Positions 8,390 to 19,431 of a DNA stretch of 54,455 nucleotides are shown here, in pieces. The notes under the pieces were generated by a model, which did no database searches, was not told the origin of the DNA, and worked only from the letters and a program-made list of their open reading frames with translations. The stretch's first letter is position 1; every line of letters starts with the position of its first letter. The position numbers were made by a program, and so were the translations under genes. The DNA lies in NCBI RefSeq assembly GCF_035695185.1, contig NZ_DASSES010000017.1, forward strand, positions 1-54,455. The letters are read 5' to 3'. Source of the DNA: Frateuria_A sp035695185. GTDB lineage: Bacteria; Pseudomonadota; Gammaproteobacteria; Xanthomonadales; Rhodanobacteraceae.

Positions 8390-10494
8390 GCGGGCCATCG
8401 AATGCGCGCGCCGAGCTCGAAGCCACGCTACAGCGACTGGCGCACCTGCTGCGCCAGGGTGCCAGCCGCGATGCCGCCGCTGTCGCCTCCAGCGCGCGCC
8501 AGGCCTTTCCCCTGTCGGGCGAGCTGGTACGGCTGCACGGTATCGCACTGCTGCAACTGGGGCACCGGCAGGATGGCCTGACCGCCCTGCACCGCGCCGC
8601 GGAGCTGGCTCCGGACAGCATCGAGGTGCAATGCGACCTGGCCAACGTGGCGCTGGAGGACGGCCGCCCGGAGGCCGCGATCGAGCGGCTGCACGCGGCG
8701 TTGGCGCGCCACCCCGGTCACCCGGTCATGGGACAGTTGCTGGGCGTGGCACTGATGGCCGCCGGTCGCCACGAGGAAGCCCGTGAAACGTTCGCCCGCG
8801 CAATCGGTGCAGCCCCGCAGCACCCCGGACTGCGGCTCAATCTGGCCGAGACGGAACTTGAGCTGGGGGACGCCGCGCAGGCGCTGGCGCACGTGCGCGA
8901 GGCGCTGGCCCTTGCCCCACGCATGGATGCCGCGCACGCCCTGCTGGGTCAGGTACTGCAGTTCCAGGGCCGCAGCGCGGAGGCCGCCCGGGCCTGGCTG
9001 GAAGCCGAGCGGCTGGCGCCACGCCAGCCGCGCCACGCATTCCAGGCCGGGCGCATGCTGGAGGACGCCGGCCAGCTCGCCGACGCGGCCGGTGCCTACG
9101 CCCGCGCGCTGCAGCTGGCGCCCAACTCCGGCGCAGCCCTGAGCCGCCTCGCCTACGTGCGGCGGTGGCTGGCCGACTGGCGCGAGCAGGCCGCCCTGAC
9201 TGCACGCCTTCGCGACGGGATCAACGCCGGCATGCACGGCATCGCGCCATTCGTGCTGCCGCTCGAGCCTTTCGACCGCGCCCTGCAGCGCCGGGCGATG
9301 GAGCATTTCACCGGCCCGATCGACCAGCACCTGGCGGCGCTGCGGCAGAAACTCGCGTTCGCCCCGCCCCGCCCTGCACCGGATGCGGCCATCCGGGTCG
9401 GCCTGCTTTCGGACGGCCTCGGCGAGCACCCGGTCGGCCATGCCTTGGTGGGGCTGGTCGAGGCGCTGGCGACGCTCGGCGGACTGGATCTGCACCTGTT
9501 TGCCACCACGCCCGACGACGGTGGCCCGATCCGCAAGCGGCTGGCCGCCGCGGCGCACTTGCACGCCCTCGACGCACTGCCGCTCCCCCAGGTGGCCGAG
9601 CACATCCACGCACATGGCATCGAGGTGCTGCTCGACCTGGCCGGGCACGGCACCCATACCACCGTCGACATCCTGGCCCTGCGGCCCGCGCCGGTGCAGG
9701 TGAACTGGCTGGCCTACCCGGGCACCGCCGGCGCGCCCTGGATCGACTACATCCTCGCGGACACCGTCGTACTGCCGCCGGCGCACCGCGCGGACTACAG
9801 CGAGAAGGTGCTCCGTCTGCCGCGCTGCTTCCTGCCCGTAGCCTCCACCACCACGGCCCCGCCGCCCACGCGCGCCGAATGCGGCCTGCCCGCCACCGGC
9901 ACGGTGTTCGCCTGCTTCAACGAAACGGCCGCGATCAACCCGGAAAGCTTCGCCCGCTTCATGCTCGTCCTGCGCGAGGTTCCCGGCAGCGTCCTGTGGC
10001 TGCGGACCGGGCCGGCCGGAGCCGACGAGCGGCTGCGCGCCGCCGCGGCCGAACTGGACGTGGCGCCGGAAAGGCTGGTGTTCCTGCCGGCCCTGTCCCA
10101 TGCGGATGTCCTTGCCCGCCACGCCGTGGCAGACCTTTGCCTGGACACCCTGCCCTGCGGCGCCCGCACCGAGGCGGCCGACGCACTGTGGGCCGGCTGC
10201 CCGGTGCTGACCTGCGCCGGCGACACCTTCGCGGGGCGCATCGGGAGCAGCCTGCTTCACCACGCACACCTGCCCGAGCTGGTCGCCGAGGATCCGGACG
10301 CCTTCGTGGCCATGGCCGTGCAGCTCGGCAGCGACCCGGCTGCCCTCACCGCGATCCGCCGGCACCTGGCCGACCTGCGCACGCAGTCGCCCCTGTTCGA
10401 CGTGGCCGGTTTCGCCGCCGACTTCCGCCGGGTAGTGCAGACGATCGGTACCCGGCACCGCATCGGGCGGCCGCCGATCGACCTGGATTTCTGA
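8386..10494 (+). CDS. TPR + SPINDLY/OGT-like glycosyltransferase (GT41)
   Basis: The 702-residue protein has about seven TPR-like helical repeats (residues 10-270), for example LVRLHGIALLQLGHRQDGL and AGRMLEDAGQLADAAGAYAR. A GT41 catalytic region of the O-GlcNAc transferase/SPINDLY type follows (about 335-690). Typical signatures are IRVGLLSDGLGEHPVGHAL, LDLAGHGTHTTVDILALRPAPV, VNWLAYPGTAGAPWIDYI and LDTLPCGARTEAADALWAGC. Family members transfer a sugar from a nucleotide donor to Ser/Thr of proteins; donor and target here are unknown. It has no signal peptide and should be cytosolic. It takes the position after prfA where prmC is commonly found. Its start overlaps the end of a possible leader ORF. 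Confidence 0.88.
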   Translation: MSGPSNARAELEATLQRLAHLLRQGASRDAAAVASSARQAFPLSGELVRLHGIALLQLGHRQDGLTALHRAAELAPDSIEVQCDLANVALEDGRPEAAIERLHAALARHPGHPVMGQLLGVALMAAGRHEEARETFARAIGAAPQHPGLRLNLAETELELGDAAQALAHVREALALAPRMDAAHALLGQVLQFQGRSAEAARAWLEAERLAPRQPRHAFQAGRMLEDAGQLADAAGAYARALQLAPNSGAALSRLAYVRRWLADWREQAALTARLRDGINAGMHGIAPFVLPLEPFDRALQRRAMEHFTGPIDQHLAALRQKLAFAPPRPAPDAAIRVGLLSDGLGEHPVGHALVGLVEALATLGGLDLHLFATTPDDGGPIRKRLAAAAHLHALDALPLPQVAEHIHAHGIEVLLDLAGHGTHTTVDILALRPAPVQVNWLAYPGTAGAPWIDYILADTVVLPPAHRADYSEKVLRLPRCFLPVASTTTAPPPTRAECGLPATGTVFACFNETAAINPESFARFMLVLREVPGSVLWLRTGPAGADERLRAAAAELDVAPERLVFLPALSHADVLARHAVADLCLDTLPCGARTEAADALWAGCPVLTCAGDTFAGRIGSSLLHHAHLPELVAEDPDAFVAMAVQLGSDPAALTAIRRHLADLRTQSPLFDVAGFAADFRRVVQTIGTRHRIGRPPIDLDF

Positions 10495-10504
10495 CGCCCG
10501 CGGG

Positions 10505-10771
10505 TCAGCCCGTGGTGAAGGTCCGCGGTGGCGCGTCGTCCAGCAGCGTGCGCTCGACGCCTTCCACTGCCGCGGCCGGCGGGCCTTCCCACAACCAGCG
10601 TTCCAGCGCATCGAGCGCATCGGCCTCACCGTGCGCGACCACTTCGACGCGGCCGTCCGGCAGGTTGCGCGCATGGCCGGTCAGGCCCAGTTGCTGCGCC
10701 TGCCCGCGAGTGCTCGCGCGGTAGAACACGCCCTGCACCCGACCGCTGACCAGATAACGCGCGGCGGCCAT
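10505..10771 (-). CDS. Acylphosphatase
   Basis: This 88-residue small alpha/beta enzyme hydrolyses carboxyl-phosphate bonds. The substrate-binding loop GRVQGVFYR carries the catalytic Arg18, and GHARNLPDGRVEVVAHG carries the catalytic Asn36; both key residues are present. The length is normal. It starts 1 base after the stop of the upstream TlpA-like gene and probably shares its transcript. It converges with the SPINDLY-type gene. Confidence 0.95.
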   Translation of the reverse strand: MAAARYLVSGRVQGVFYRASTRGQAQQLGLTGHARNLPDGRVEVVAHGEADALDALERWLWEGPPAAAVEGVERTLLDDAPPRTFTTG

Positions 10772-10772
10772 G

Positions 10773-11240
10773 TCACTGGCCGATGGCCGCGCCGAGCGCC
10801 TGGCCCGTCACCGGGCCGACGAACCGCTTGGCCACGTGGCCGTCGGGCGCGATCAGGTAAGTGATCGGCAGGCCGCGCGGCTCGTCGAAATCCTTCGGCA
10901 GGTCGTCCAGCGTGACCTGGGCGATCGGGTAGCTGACCGGATGCTTGGCCAGGAAGGCCTCGATGTCGGCCTTGTCGCTGTCCTCGTACGCCAGGCCGAT
11001 CGCGCGCACATTGGCGTGTGTCCGCACGAACCGCGAGATGTCCGGCATCTCCTTGACGCACGGCCCGCACCAGGTGGCCCAGAAGTTGACGATCACCCAG
11101 TGTCCGCGCTGCGCGGCGAGGTCGTATGGCTGGCCCTCCAGCGTGGTCACCTTGAGCGCCGGCTGCGCGGGCATGGCCGCCTGCACGGGAACCGTGGCGG
11201 CGAACAGACAGGCGGCGAGGGTGAACAGGGCGAGCTTCAT
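10773..11240 (-). CDS. TlpA-like periplasmic thiol-disulfide protein
   Basis: This 155-residue secreted thioredoxin-fold protein has a signal peptide (MKLALFTLAACLFAATVPVQA) followed by a TlpA/AhpC-type domain. Its redox motif WCGPC (Cys58, Cys61) lies in VNFWATWCGPCVKEMPD, and the cis-Pro loop reads GLPITYLIAPDG. It probably reduces or protects disulfides in periplasmic or c-type cytochrome proteins; the partner is unknown. Its ATG overlaps the stop of the upstream YihY-family gene (ATGA), so the two are likely co-transcribed. Confidence 0.88.
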   Translation of the reverse strand: MKLALFTLAACLFAATVPVQAAMPAQPALKVTTLEGQPYDLAAQRGHWVIVNFWATWCGPCVKEMPDISRFVRTHANVRAIGLAYEDSDKADIEAFLAKHPVSYPIAQVTLDDLPKDFDEPRGLPITYLIAPDGHVAKRFVGPVTGQALGAAIGQ

Positions 11241-12517
11241 GGGATGGGGTTCTCCGGTTCGGGCGGGGGCGAGGCAGGGAAGGTGCGATCCAGCCGCGTG
11301 CCCAGGGTCTCATCGAGCATGCGCGCTACTTCGGCCAGCAGTTCGATCAGTGCGCGCGGCAGGTTGATGCCGAGGGCCCGCGACTCCTCGGTCGGACGCA
11401 GCGGCAGGCGGTAACTGGTATGACGATACACCCGCAGCAGGTCGGTACTGTCGAGGCTGCGGCTGAGCAGCCAGCCACCCGCCTCGCCGCGCTGGATGAG
11501 GTCGGCGCGCTGCAGGTCCTCGAAATAGGCGGCGATGCTGGCGCTGCGCAGGTAGGGTTCCTGCAGCCGCACGGTCGCCGGATCCACGCTGCAGCCCTGC
11601 CGCTGCGCCTCGACGAAGTGGCGCAGCACCACCATCAGGCCGAGGAATTCGGCGCCCTCGGGCAGCGTCTCGGCCGGCGCGTGGTACTCGTAGGCCGACA
11701 GCGAGGCGGCTACCGAGGCGCCCAGGATCGCGATCACCCACGAGAGGTAGATCCACAGCAAAAAGATCGGGATGGTCGCCAGCACGCCGTAGATCTGCTG
11801 GTAGGTCTGCGCATTGCTGACGAACAGCGTGAAGCCCCAGCGCGCCACCTCGAACAGCACCGCGCCGATCAGTGCCCCGATCGCCGCATCGCTGCGGCGC
11901 ACCTTGCAGTTGGGCACGCCCGCGTACATCAGCCACAGGGTGACGAAGGTGACCACGAAGGGCAGCACGCCAAGCAGGCGCTGACCCAGCCCCAACTGCG
12001 CATAGGCGCCGGCCAGCAAGGGCATCGCCGTCACGTACGAAGTCACCGCGATACCGCCGACGGCCAGGATCGGTCCCAGCGTCAGCGCGGCCCAGTACAG
12101 CAGCAGGCGCGACCCCCAGCTGCGGGGCTGGTGCACGCGGAAGATGCGGTTGAGCCGGTCCTCGATGCTGATCATCATCGACAGTGCACTGAACAGCATC
12201 ACCAGGATGCTCAGGCCGGTCAGCTGGCTGGCGTTGGCGGCGAAGGTCTGCAGCGTGTTCTGCACCTTCGCCACGGTCGAGGGCAGGAAGTTCTGGAACA
12301 CGAAGTCGAGCAGCACGTCGCGCGCGCTCTGGAACACCGGGAACACCGACAGCATGGCCAGCACCGCCACCATCAGCGGCACCAGCGAGACCAGCGTGGT
12401 GTAGGAGAGCGCGCCGGCGGTCTCGAAGCACTTGTCGTCGATGAACCGCTGCCAGATGAAGCGGCTGAAGCTGAGCGCGCGGTCGCGGTCGAAACGCCAG
12501 GCCATGAGCGGCACCAT
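11237..12517 (-). CDS. YihY/BrkB-family inner membrane protein
   Basis: This is a polytopic inner-membrane protein of the YihY (virulence factor BrkB, formerly mis-assigned as RNase BN) family, with about six transmembrane segments between residues 30 and 280. Family signatures are FIDDKCFETAGALSYTTLVS near the N-terminus and QIYGVLATIPIFLLWIYLSW in the fifth/sixth segment region. The last ~130 residues form a cytosolic winged-helix-like extension. The start is uncertain: ATG at 12517 or 12505 both fit, and neither has a strong ribosome binding site. The molecular function of the family is unknown. It diverges from wrbA. Confidence 0.88.
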   Translation of the reverse strand: MVPLMAWRFDRDRALSFSRFIWQRFIDDKCFETAGALSYTTLVSLVPLMVAVLAMLSVFPVFQSARDVLLDFVFQNFLPSTVAKVQNTLQTFAANASQLTGLSILVMLFSALSMMISIEDRLNRIFRVHQPRSWGSRLLLYWAALTLGPILAVGGIAVTSYVTAMPLLAGAYAQLGLGQRLLGVLPFVVTFVTLWLMYAGVPNCKVRRSDAAIGALIGAVLFEVARWGFTLFVSNAQTYQQIYGVLATIPIFLLWIYLSWVIAILGASVAASLSAYEYHAPAETLPEGAEFLGLMVVLRHFVEAQRQGCSVDPATVRLQEPYLRSASIAAYFEDLQRADLIQRGEAGGWLLSRSLDSTDLLRVYRHTSYRLPLRPTEESRALGINLPRALIELLAEVARMLDETLGTRLDRTFPASPPPEPENPIP

Positions 12518-12579
12518 CAAGCGGAAGGCGGCCGCTACACTACCCGATCGCCCGCGAACGCCCAACCAGACGAACGCCC

Positions 12580-13179
12580 ATGAACCACACCATCCTGGTC
12601 CTGTACTACAGCCGCAGCGGCCACACCGCCCAGCTGGCGCGACTGATCGCGCGCGGCGTGGAGGAAGCCGGCCTCCAGGCGCGCCTGCGCCAGGTGCCGC
12701 CGGTGGCGCCGGTCACCGAGACGGCGCAGCCGCCGGTTCCCGACGAGGGCGCACCCTACGCCAGCCGCCAGGACCTGGCCGAATGCGCCGGCCTGGCGCT
12801 GGGCAGCCCCACCCGCTTCGGCAACATGGCCGCACCGCTGAAGCATTTCCTCGACAGCACCGGTGCCGAGTGGGCGAGCGGCACGCTGGCCGGCAAGCCG
12901 GCGGCGGTGTTCACCTCCACCAGCACGATGCATGGTGGACAGGAGTCCACATTGCTGACGATGGCCTTGCCGCTGTTGCATCACGGCATGCTGCTCGTGG
13001 GCATTCCGTACACCGAGCCGGCGCTGACCGCCACCGGCAGCGGCGGCACGCCCTATGGCGCCAGCCACGTTGCCGGGGCCAGTGGCGACAACGCGATCAG
13101 CGAGCACGAGCGGGAGCTTGCCCGTGCCCTGGGCCGGCGCCTGGCCGAGGCCGCACGCAAGCTGGCCGCACAGGCATGA
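12580..13179 (+). CDS. wrbA: NAD(P)H:quinone oxidoreductase WrbA
   Basis: This 199-residue flavodoxin-like protein binds FMN and reduces quinones by two electrons. The FMN phosphate loop SRSGHTAQLARLIARGVEE is near the N-terminus. GSPTRFGNMAAPLKHFLD and STSTMHGGQESTLLTM are the characteristic WrbA flavin and NADH-site segments, and GTPYGASHVAG follows. The length matches the family. The stop overlaps the next ATG (ATGA), so it is coupled with the DUF2069 membrane protein, an arrangement conserved in Xanthomonadales and pseudomonads. Confidence 0.95.
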   Translation: MNHTILVLYYSRSGHTAQLARLIARGVEEAGLQARLRQVPPVAPVTETAQPPVPDEGAPYASRQDLAECAGLALGSPTRFGNMAAPLKHFLDSTGAEWASGTLAGKPAAVFTSTSTMHGGQESTLLTMALPLLHHGMLLVGIPYTEPALTATGSGGTPYGASHVAGASGDNAISEHERELARALGRRLAEAARKLAAQA

Positions 13180-13520
13180 GCGCGCCGGTCACCCTGCCCT
13201 ATCGGGTCGGCCGCGCCGCCTGGTTCGCCTTGATCGCGCTGCAGGTGCTCTGGCACGGCTGGCTCGCCCGCCCGGAACACCTGCCCGTCTGGCTGGTGCT
13301 GGCGGTCACCGTGGTGCCGTTGCTGCTGCCCTTCACCGCCCTGCCGGACCTGCGCCGGGCGCTGCTGTGGGTGGGCATCCTCAGCCTGTTCTATTTCTGC
13401 CATGGCGTGGCCGAAGCGTGGAGCGCGCCGACCGAGAAGTGGCTGGCGCTGGCCGAGCTCGGGCTGACGCTGCTGCTGATCGTGGCACTCGGGGCCGGCG
13501 TGAAGCGGCGCAAACCCTGA
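13176..13520 (+). CDS. DUF2069 membrane protein
   Basis: This is a 114-residue inner-membrane protein with four hydrophobic segments (around residues 14-30, 36-55, 62-80 and 88-107) and a basic C-terminus (GVKRRKP). It fits the DUF2069 family, which is regularly found downstream of wrbA. No function is known. Its start overlaps the wrbA stop. Confidence 0.85.
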   Translation: MSAPVTLPYRVGRAAWFALIALQVLWHGWLARPEHLPVWLVLAVTVVPLLLPFTALPDLRRALLWVGILSLFYFCHGVAEAWSAPTEKWLALAELGLTLLLIVALGAGVKRRKP

Positions 13521-13712
13521 GCCCGCTCCTTTCCGGCAGGGACTCAGGAGGAGTGGAACCGGGCGCTGACTCCGCTTGCGGGTCGACACCGGCGCAGTCG
13601 AGAGGCCGCTGCTGCGCTTAGCCGCACCTGGCGTAGCGCCCAAGCAGGAGCCCCGCACTCCATCCACGACCCGGCACCTATACTCGCGCGTATCCTGCAA
13701 CGGGACCGTGCC

Positions 13713-15347
13713 ATGGATTTCCTGCAGACCGCGCCGCAGCTGGTCCACCCCTACCGCAACGACCGCACGCTGCTGGCCTTGCTCGACCGGGTGATTCCGG
13801 CCGAGCGCCGTCCCGCCCTCGATGCCGACCTGGATGCGCTGGGCGACTACGCCCGGTTCGCCTGGGAGCGGGCCCGCCGCAGCACGCCCCGGACGCCGGT
13901 GCTGACGCGCTGGGACGCCTGGGGCCGGCGGGTGGACCGCATCGAGCTCACGGCGGCCTGGCAGGAGGGGCCGGACCTGACCACCCGCCACGCCATCCTC
14001 GCCGCCGGCCACGCGCCGCACGAGCACGCGCGGCTGGAGCAGTTCGCCCGCGTGTACCTCTACCACCTCGCCAGCGAGTTCTATACCTGCCCGCTGGCCA
14101 TGACCGACGGCGCCATCGCCGCGCTGAAGGCATCCGGCAACCAGGTGCTGATCGACCGTGCGCTGCCGCATTTCCTCAGCCGCGATCCGGCCACCTTCTG
14201 GTTGAGCGGCCAGTGGATGACCGAGACGGCGGGCGGTTCCGATGTCGGGCGCACCGGCACGGTGGCCCGCCAGGGCCAGGACGGCCAGTGGCGCCTGCAC
14301 GGGCGCAAGTGGTTCAGCTCGGCCGTGGTCGGCGAGGCCGCGCTTGCGCTGGCGCGCCCGGAGGGGGGCGGCGACGGTGCCGCGGCGTTGGCCCTGTTCT
14401 ATGTCGAGACCATGGCCGGCGGAATGCGCAGGCCGGAACTGTCCATCGACCGCCTGAAGGACAAGCTCGGCACCCGCGAGCTGCCCACCGCCGAGATCCA
14501 TCTCGAAGGCCTGCCCGCCTGGCCGCTGGGCGGGCTGGCCCATGGTGTGCGCCAGGTCGCGCCGATGCTCAACGTCACCCGCACCTGGAACGCGGTATGC
14601 GCCGTGGCGAGCATGGCGCGTGCACTGGCGCTGGCCTGCGACTACGCGGCGCGGCGCGAGTGCTTCGGTCGCACGCTGATCGAGCAGCCACTGCACGCGC
14701 AGACCCTGGCCGACATGCGCGCGGAGTTCGAGGGCGCCTTCGCGCTGGCCTTCGAAGTGGTGCAGTTGCTGGGATGCGTCGAACAGGGCCGGGCCGCGCC
14801 ACACGAAGCGGCGCTGCTGCGCCTGCTCACGCCGCTGGCCAAGCTGTGGACCGGCAAGGCGGCGGTGGCACTGTGCTCCGAGGCGCTCGAATGCTTCGGC
14901 GGCGCCGGCTACATCGAGGACACCGGCCTGCCGCAGCTGCTGCGCGACGCCCAGGTCTATGCGATATGGGAAGGCACGACCAACGTGCTGGCGCTGGACA
15001 GCCTGCGAGCGCTGGGCGAGGGCCTGGATGCGCTGCGCACGGCGATCGGCGAGTGGGTGGCCGGCAGCCACGAACCGGAGATGGTGGCCCCGATCCAGGC
15101 GGCGTTCGACACGGTGCAGCGCCAGGCCCAGGCACCGGGCAACCAGCGCGAGCAACTGGAGGCCTCGGCCCGTGGCCTGGCCATCACGCTGGCGCGCTGC
15201 GCCGCGGCGGCACTGCTGGCGCGCCAGTCCACCTTTGCCCGCGAGCGCGGCGACATGCGCCCCGGCGCCGCACTGCGGCGCTTCGTGGCGCATGGGCTGG
15301 ATCGACTGGCGGCGGCGGACCCGGCCGACACCCGGTTGTTGCTCTGA
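13713..15347 (+). CDS. AidB-like acyl-CoA dehydrogenase family protein
   Basis: The 544-residue flavoprotein has the acyl-CoA dehydrogenase fold with the FAD segment WMTETAGGSDVGRTGT and the C-terminal helix block VYAIWEGTTNVLALDSLRAL. The long N-terminal domain, the W(Q)MTE...GGSDV pattern and the total length resemble the AidB subgroup (E. coli AidB about 541 residues) rather than classical 380-residue beta-oxidation enzymes. AidB is FAD-bound and linked to protection from alkylation; the true substrate is unsettled. A 192-bp gap with no evident gene precedes it, and the ATG has only a weak binding site. Confidence 0.85.
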   Translation: MDFLQTAPQLVHPYRNDRTLLALLDRVIPAERRPALDADLDALGDYARFAWERARRSTPRTPVLTRWDAWGRRVDRIELTAAWQEGPDLTTRHAILAAGHAPHEHARLEQFARVYLYHLASEFYTCPLAMTDGAIAALKASGNQVLIDRALPHFLSRDPATFWLSGQWMTETAGGSDVGRTGTVARQGQDGQWRLHGRKWFSSAVVGEAALALARPEGGGDGAAALALFYVETMAGGMRRPELSIDRLKDKLGTRELPTAEIHLEGLPAWPLGGLAHGVRQVAPMLNVTRTWNAVCAVASMARALALACDYAARRECFGRTLIEQPLHAQTLADMRAEFEGAFALAFEVVQLLGCVEQGRAAPHEAALLRLLTPLAKLWTGKAAVALCSEALECFGGAGYIEDTGLPQLLRDAQVYAIWEGTTNVLALDSLRALGEGLDALRTAIGEWVAGSHEPEMVAPIQAAFDTVQRQAQAPGNQREQLEASARGLAITLARCAAAALLARQSTFARERGDMRPGAALRRFVAHGLDRLAAADPADTRLLL

Positions 15348-15446
15348 CCCGAGCGACCGGTTCGGCCGGCCGTGCGGGCGGCAGCCCACACAAGCTGCGC
15401 TATGACCCATTAAACTTGCGCTTCTCCCCCAGCCGGCATCGAAGCC

Positions 15447-15932
15447 ATGCAGCACCTGACCATCGTCACCACCGGCGGCACCATCGACAAGATCTATTTC
15501 GACGACAAGTCGGACTACAAGATCGGCGCGCCGCAGATCGGCGAAATCCTGGGCCAGCTCGGCGTGGCGTTCGCGTTCGACGTGATCCCGATCCTGCGCA
15601 AGGACAGCCTGCACATGAGCGACGAGGACCGCGCGCTGATCCGCTCGACCATCGAGGCACAGCCGCACCGGCACGTGCTGGTCACGCACGGCACCGACAC
15701 GATGGTCGAGACCGCGCGCGAGCTCGCCTCCATCCCCGGCAAGGTCATCGTGCTCACCGGCGCGCTCAACCCGGCCCGCTTCCAGGGCTCCGACGCGGTG
15801 TTCAACATCGGCTGCGCGGTGGCGGCGGTGCAGACCCTGCCCGAGGGCGTCTACATCACCATGAACGGCCGCGTGTGGGATCCGGCCAAGGTTCGCAAGA
15901 ACCGCGCCGAGAACCGGTTCGAGGAAAACTGA
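15447..15932 (+). CDS. Single-domain asparaginase-like protein
   Basis: The 161-residue protein matches only the N-terminal half of L-asparaginases. It has the first catalytic loop VTTGGTIDK (Thr12) and the second motif VLVTHGTDTMVETA with Thr-Asp. The ~170-residue C-terminal domain that completes the active-site dimer in normal enzymes (about 330 residues) is absent. There is no sign of a broken downstream half: a terminator follows within 40 bases. Short stand-alone proteins of this type occur in gammaproteobacteria, so it is probably intact rather than truncated. Its activity is unknown. Confidence 0.85.
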   Translation: MQHLTIVTTGGTIDKIYFDDKSDYKIGAPQIGEILGQLGVAFAFDVIPILRKDSLHMSDEDRALIRSTIEAQPHRHVLVTHGTDTMVETARELASIPGKVIVLTGALNPARFQGSDAVFNIGCAVAAVQTLPEGVYITMNGRVWDPAKVRKNRAENRFEEN

Positions 15933-15966
15933 AACCGAGGACGCCGAAACGGACCGCCTTCAGGAA

Positions 15967-16000
15967 AACAAGAACCCCGGCCAAAGCCGGGGTTCTTGTT
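15967..16000. terminator. Bidirectional terminator between convergent genes
   Basis: A 15-bp stem (AACAAGAACCCCGGC and its complement) with a CAAA loop ends in T-rich flanks on both strands. It sits between the asparaginase-like gene and the convergent M4 peptidase gene and can serve both. Confidence 0.85.
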
Positions 16001-16050
16001 TCCGCCAGACCGCGCCACTGACGGGCACGGTCCAGGGGCCGACCGTCACG

Positions 16051-18195
<2,145 letters not shown>

Positions 18196-18587
18196 GTGAG
18201 GTACTCCATAAGAGAGAAATTCGGGACGAGCGACCCTGATGCGGTCGCTTCGGACCCCATGCGAATTGGCCGTGCCGGGCACGGCGCCACTGTTTGCCAA
18301 CGGTCCTGGCTGCATCCCGATGCGCGCTGCTTCTCCCCCTTTCTTCCATGAGAGGGCAGTACGCGGGCTCATCATGCGAGGCGGCGCCGCTAACCCCCTG
18401 GCGCCACTGCAGGACCATCCGTCAACCTCCCCGCCAACGGATTCGTCGACATTAAGAGCCCGCTTGCAAGGGGGTCAAGAGTGAATTTTTCCTAGGCCAT
18501 CGAACTGTGACGATCGGTGTTAGGAGCGCGCGAAAACCGCGTCACGGCGCGCATCGCGGCCGGTTCCCGCACGGCGCCCGAAAACGC
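18196..18587. other. Long non-coding leader upstream of the M4 peptidase gene
   Basis: This stretch of about 390 bases contains no convincing gene on either strand. It is noticeably more AT-rich around 18440-18500 than its surroundings, which suggests a promoter and a long 5' untranslated leader for the protease. A short GGCGCC-containing inverted repeat lies near 18385-18405. Confidence 0.4.
18451..18478 (-). promoter_or_regulatory. Putative sigma-70 promoter for the M4 peptidase gene
   Basis: On the minus strand TTGACC (18473-18478) is followed after 16 bases by CTTAAT, resembling -35 and -10 boxes, in the only AT-rich part of the region. It would give a leader of about 250 bases. This is inferred from sequence only. 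Confidence 0.35.
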
Positions 18588-18588
18588 G

Positions 18589-18613
18589 AAAAGCCCGGGC
18601 CAGCCGGGCTTTT
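18589..18613 (-). terminator. Terminator of sufT
   Basis: A 10-bp stem AAAAGCCCGG/CCGGGCTTTT with a 5-base loop lies 25 bases after the sufT stop and ends in TTTT on the minus strand. Confidence 0.8.
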
Positions 18614-18638
18614 CATGATCGTGAAGGTTTCGCTCGCG

Positions 18639-19196
18639 TCAGAGCATGCCGGTCTCGAGTTTGGCGGCGTCGGACATCATCGAGTGGTTCCACGGCGGGT
18701 CGAAGACGAGGTCGACGTCGGCTTCGCCGACCGTGGGAATCAGTTCGAGCTTGGTGCGCACGTCGTCGACCAGGATGTCGCCCATGCCGCAACCGGGGGC
18801 GGTCAGCGTCATCTTCACGTAGACCTTGCGCGTGCCGTTCTCGCCCGCTTCGATCGAGACGTCGTAGACCAGGCCCAGCTCCACCACGTTGATCGGAATC
18901 TCCGGATCGAACACGGTGCGCAGCTGCTGCCAGACCAGTTGCTCGACGTCATTGTCGCTGGCGTCGGCAGCCAGCTCGATCGGCGGGGGAGGCTCCTTGC
19001 CGAGCGCGTCGGCGTCGTTCCCGGCGATGCGGAACAGGTTGCCTTCCACGTAGACGGTGAAGCTGCCCCCGAGGGCCTGCGTGATGTAGCCGATCTGTCC
19101 GGCAGGAAGCGTCACGCTCTCCCCCTGGGGCACCATCACCGCGATGCAGTCACGCTCCAGGGTGAAGGGTTCGCTGCTCAGACTGAAGCCACTCAT
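18639..19196 (-). CDS. sufT: Fe-S assembly-linked protein SufT (DUF59/MIP18 family)
   Basis: The 185-residue protein has an N-terminal SufT-specific part (LERDCIAVMVPQGESVTLP; QALGGSFTVYVEGNLFRI) and a C-terminal MIP18/DUF59 domain. The latter includes VFDPEIPINVVELGLVYDV, the conserved cysteine loop TAPGCGMGDIL and DLVFDPPWNHSMMSDAAK. SufT helps maturation of iron-sulfur proteins. The ATG at 19194-19196 with AGGATAGG upstream was chosen over a GTG six codons earlier. It stands alone here, without suf genes beside it. Confidence 0.92.
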   Translation of the reverse strand: MSGFSLSSEPFTLERDCIAVMVPQGESVTLPAGQIGYITQALGGSFTVYVEGNLFRIAGNDADALGKEPPPPIELAADASDNDVEQLVWQQLRTVFDPEIPINVVELGLVYDVSIEAGENGTRKVYVKMTLTAPGCGMGDILVDDVRTKLELIPTVGEADVDLVFDPPWNHSMMSDAAKLETGML

Positions 19197-19431
19197 GCCT
19201 ATCCTGCCGATCACTCGTCGAAAGCCGCCGGGACGCGGCGGGGAAGCGCCCTATTATGCCGCGCCGGCGGCCAGTCCCGCTGACCAAGATCAGGCCCGCG
19301 CGCCGTTTCTCAAGTAAGACCGACGGGCGCACTTCGCAGTGTGGGCCTCAGCGCGGGTTATCATGGGCGTTTGCTCCGCGATCCCACGGGAATTGCATGC
19401 CTTTCGACACCTCGCCGCCCGGGCAACGCCA

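Noticed and set aside
13521..13712. Possible small gene between DUF2069 and the acyl-CoA dehydrogenase
   Set aside because: Short frames there lack ribosome binding sites and protein-like composition; it is treated as a promoter region.
13053..15689. Long minus-strand frame opposite the acyl-CoA dehydrogenase gene
   Set aside because: It is Arg/Gln/His-rich, lacks any motif, and the opposite strand carries a clear enzyme with catalytic signatures.
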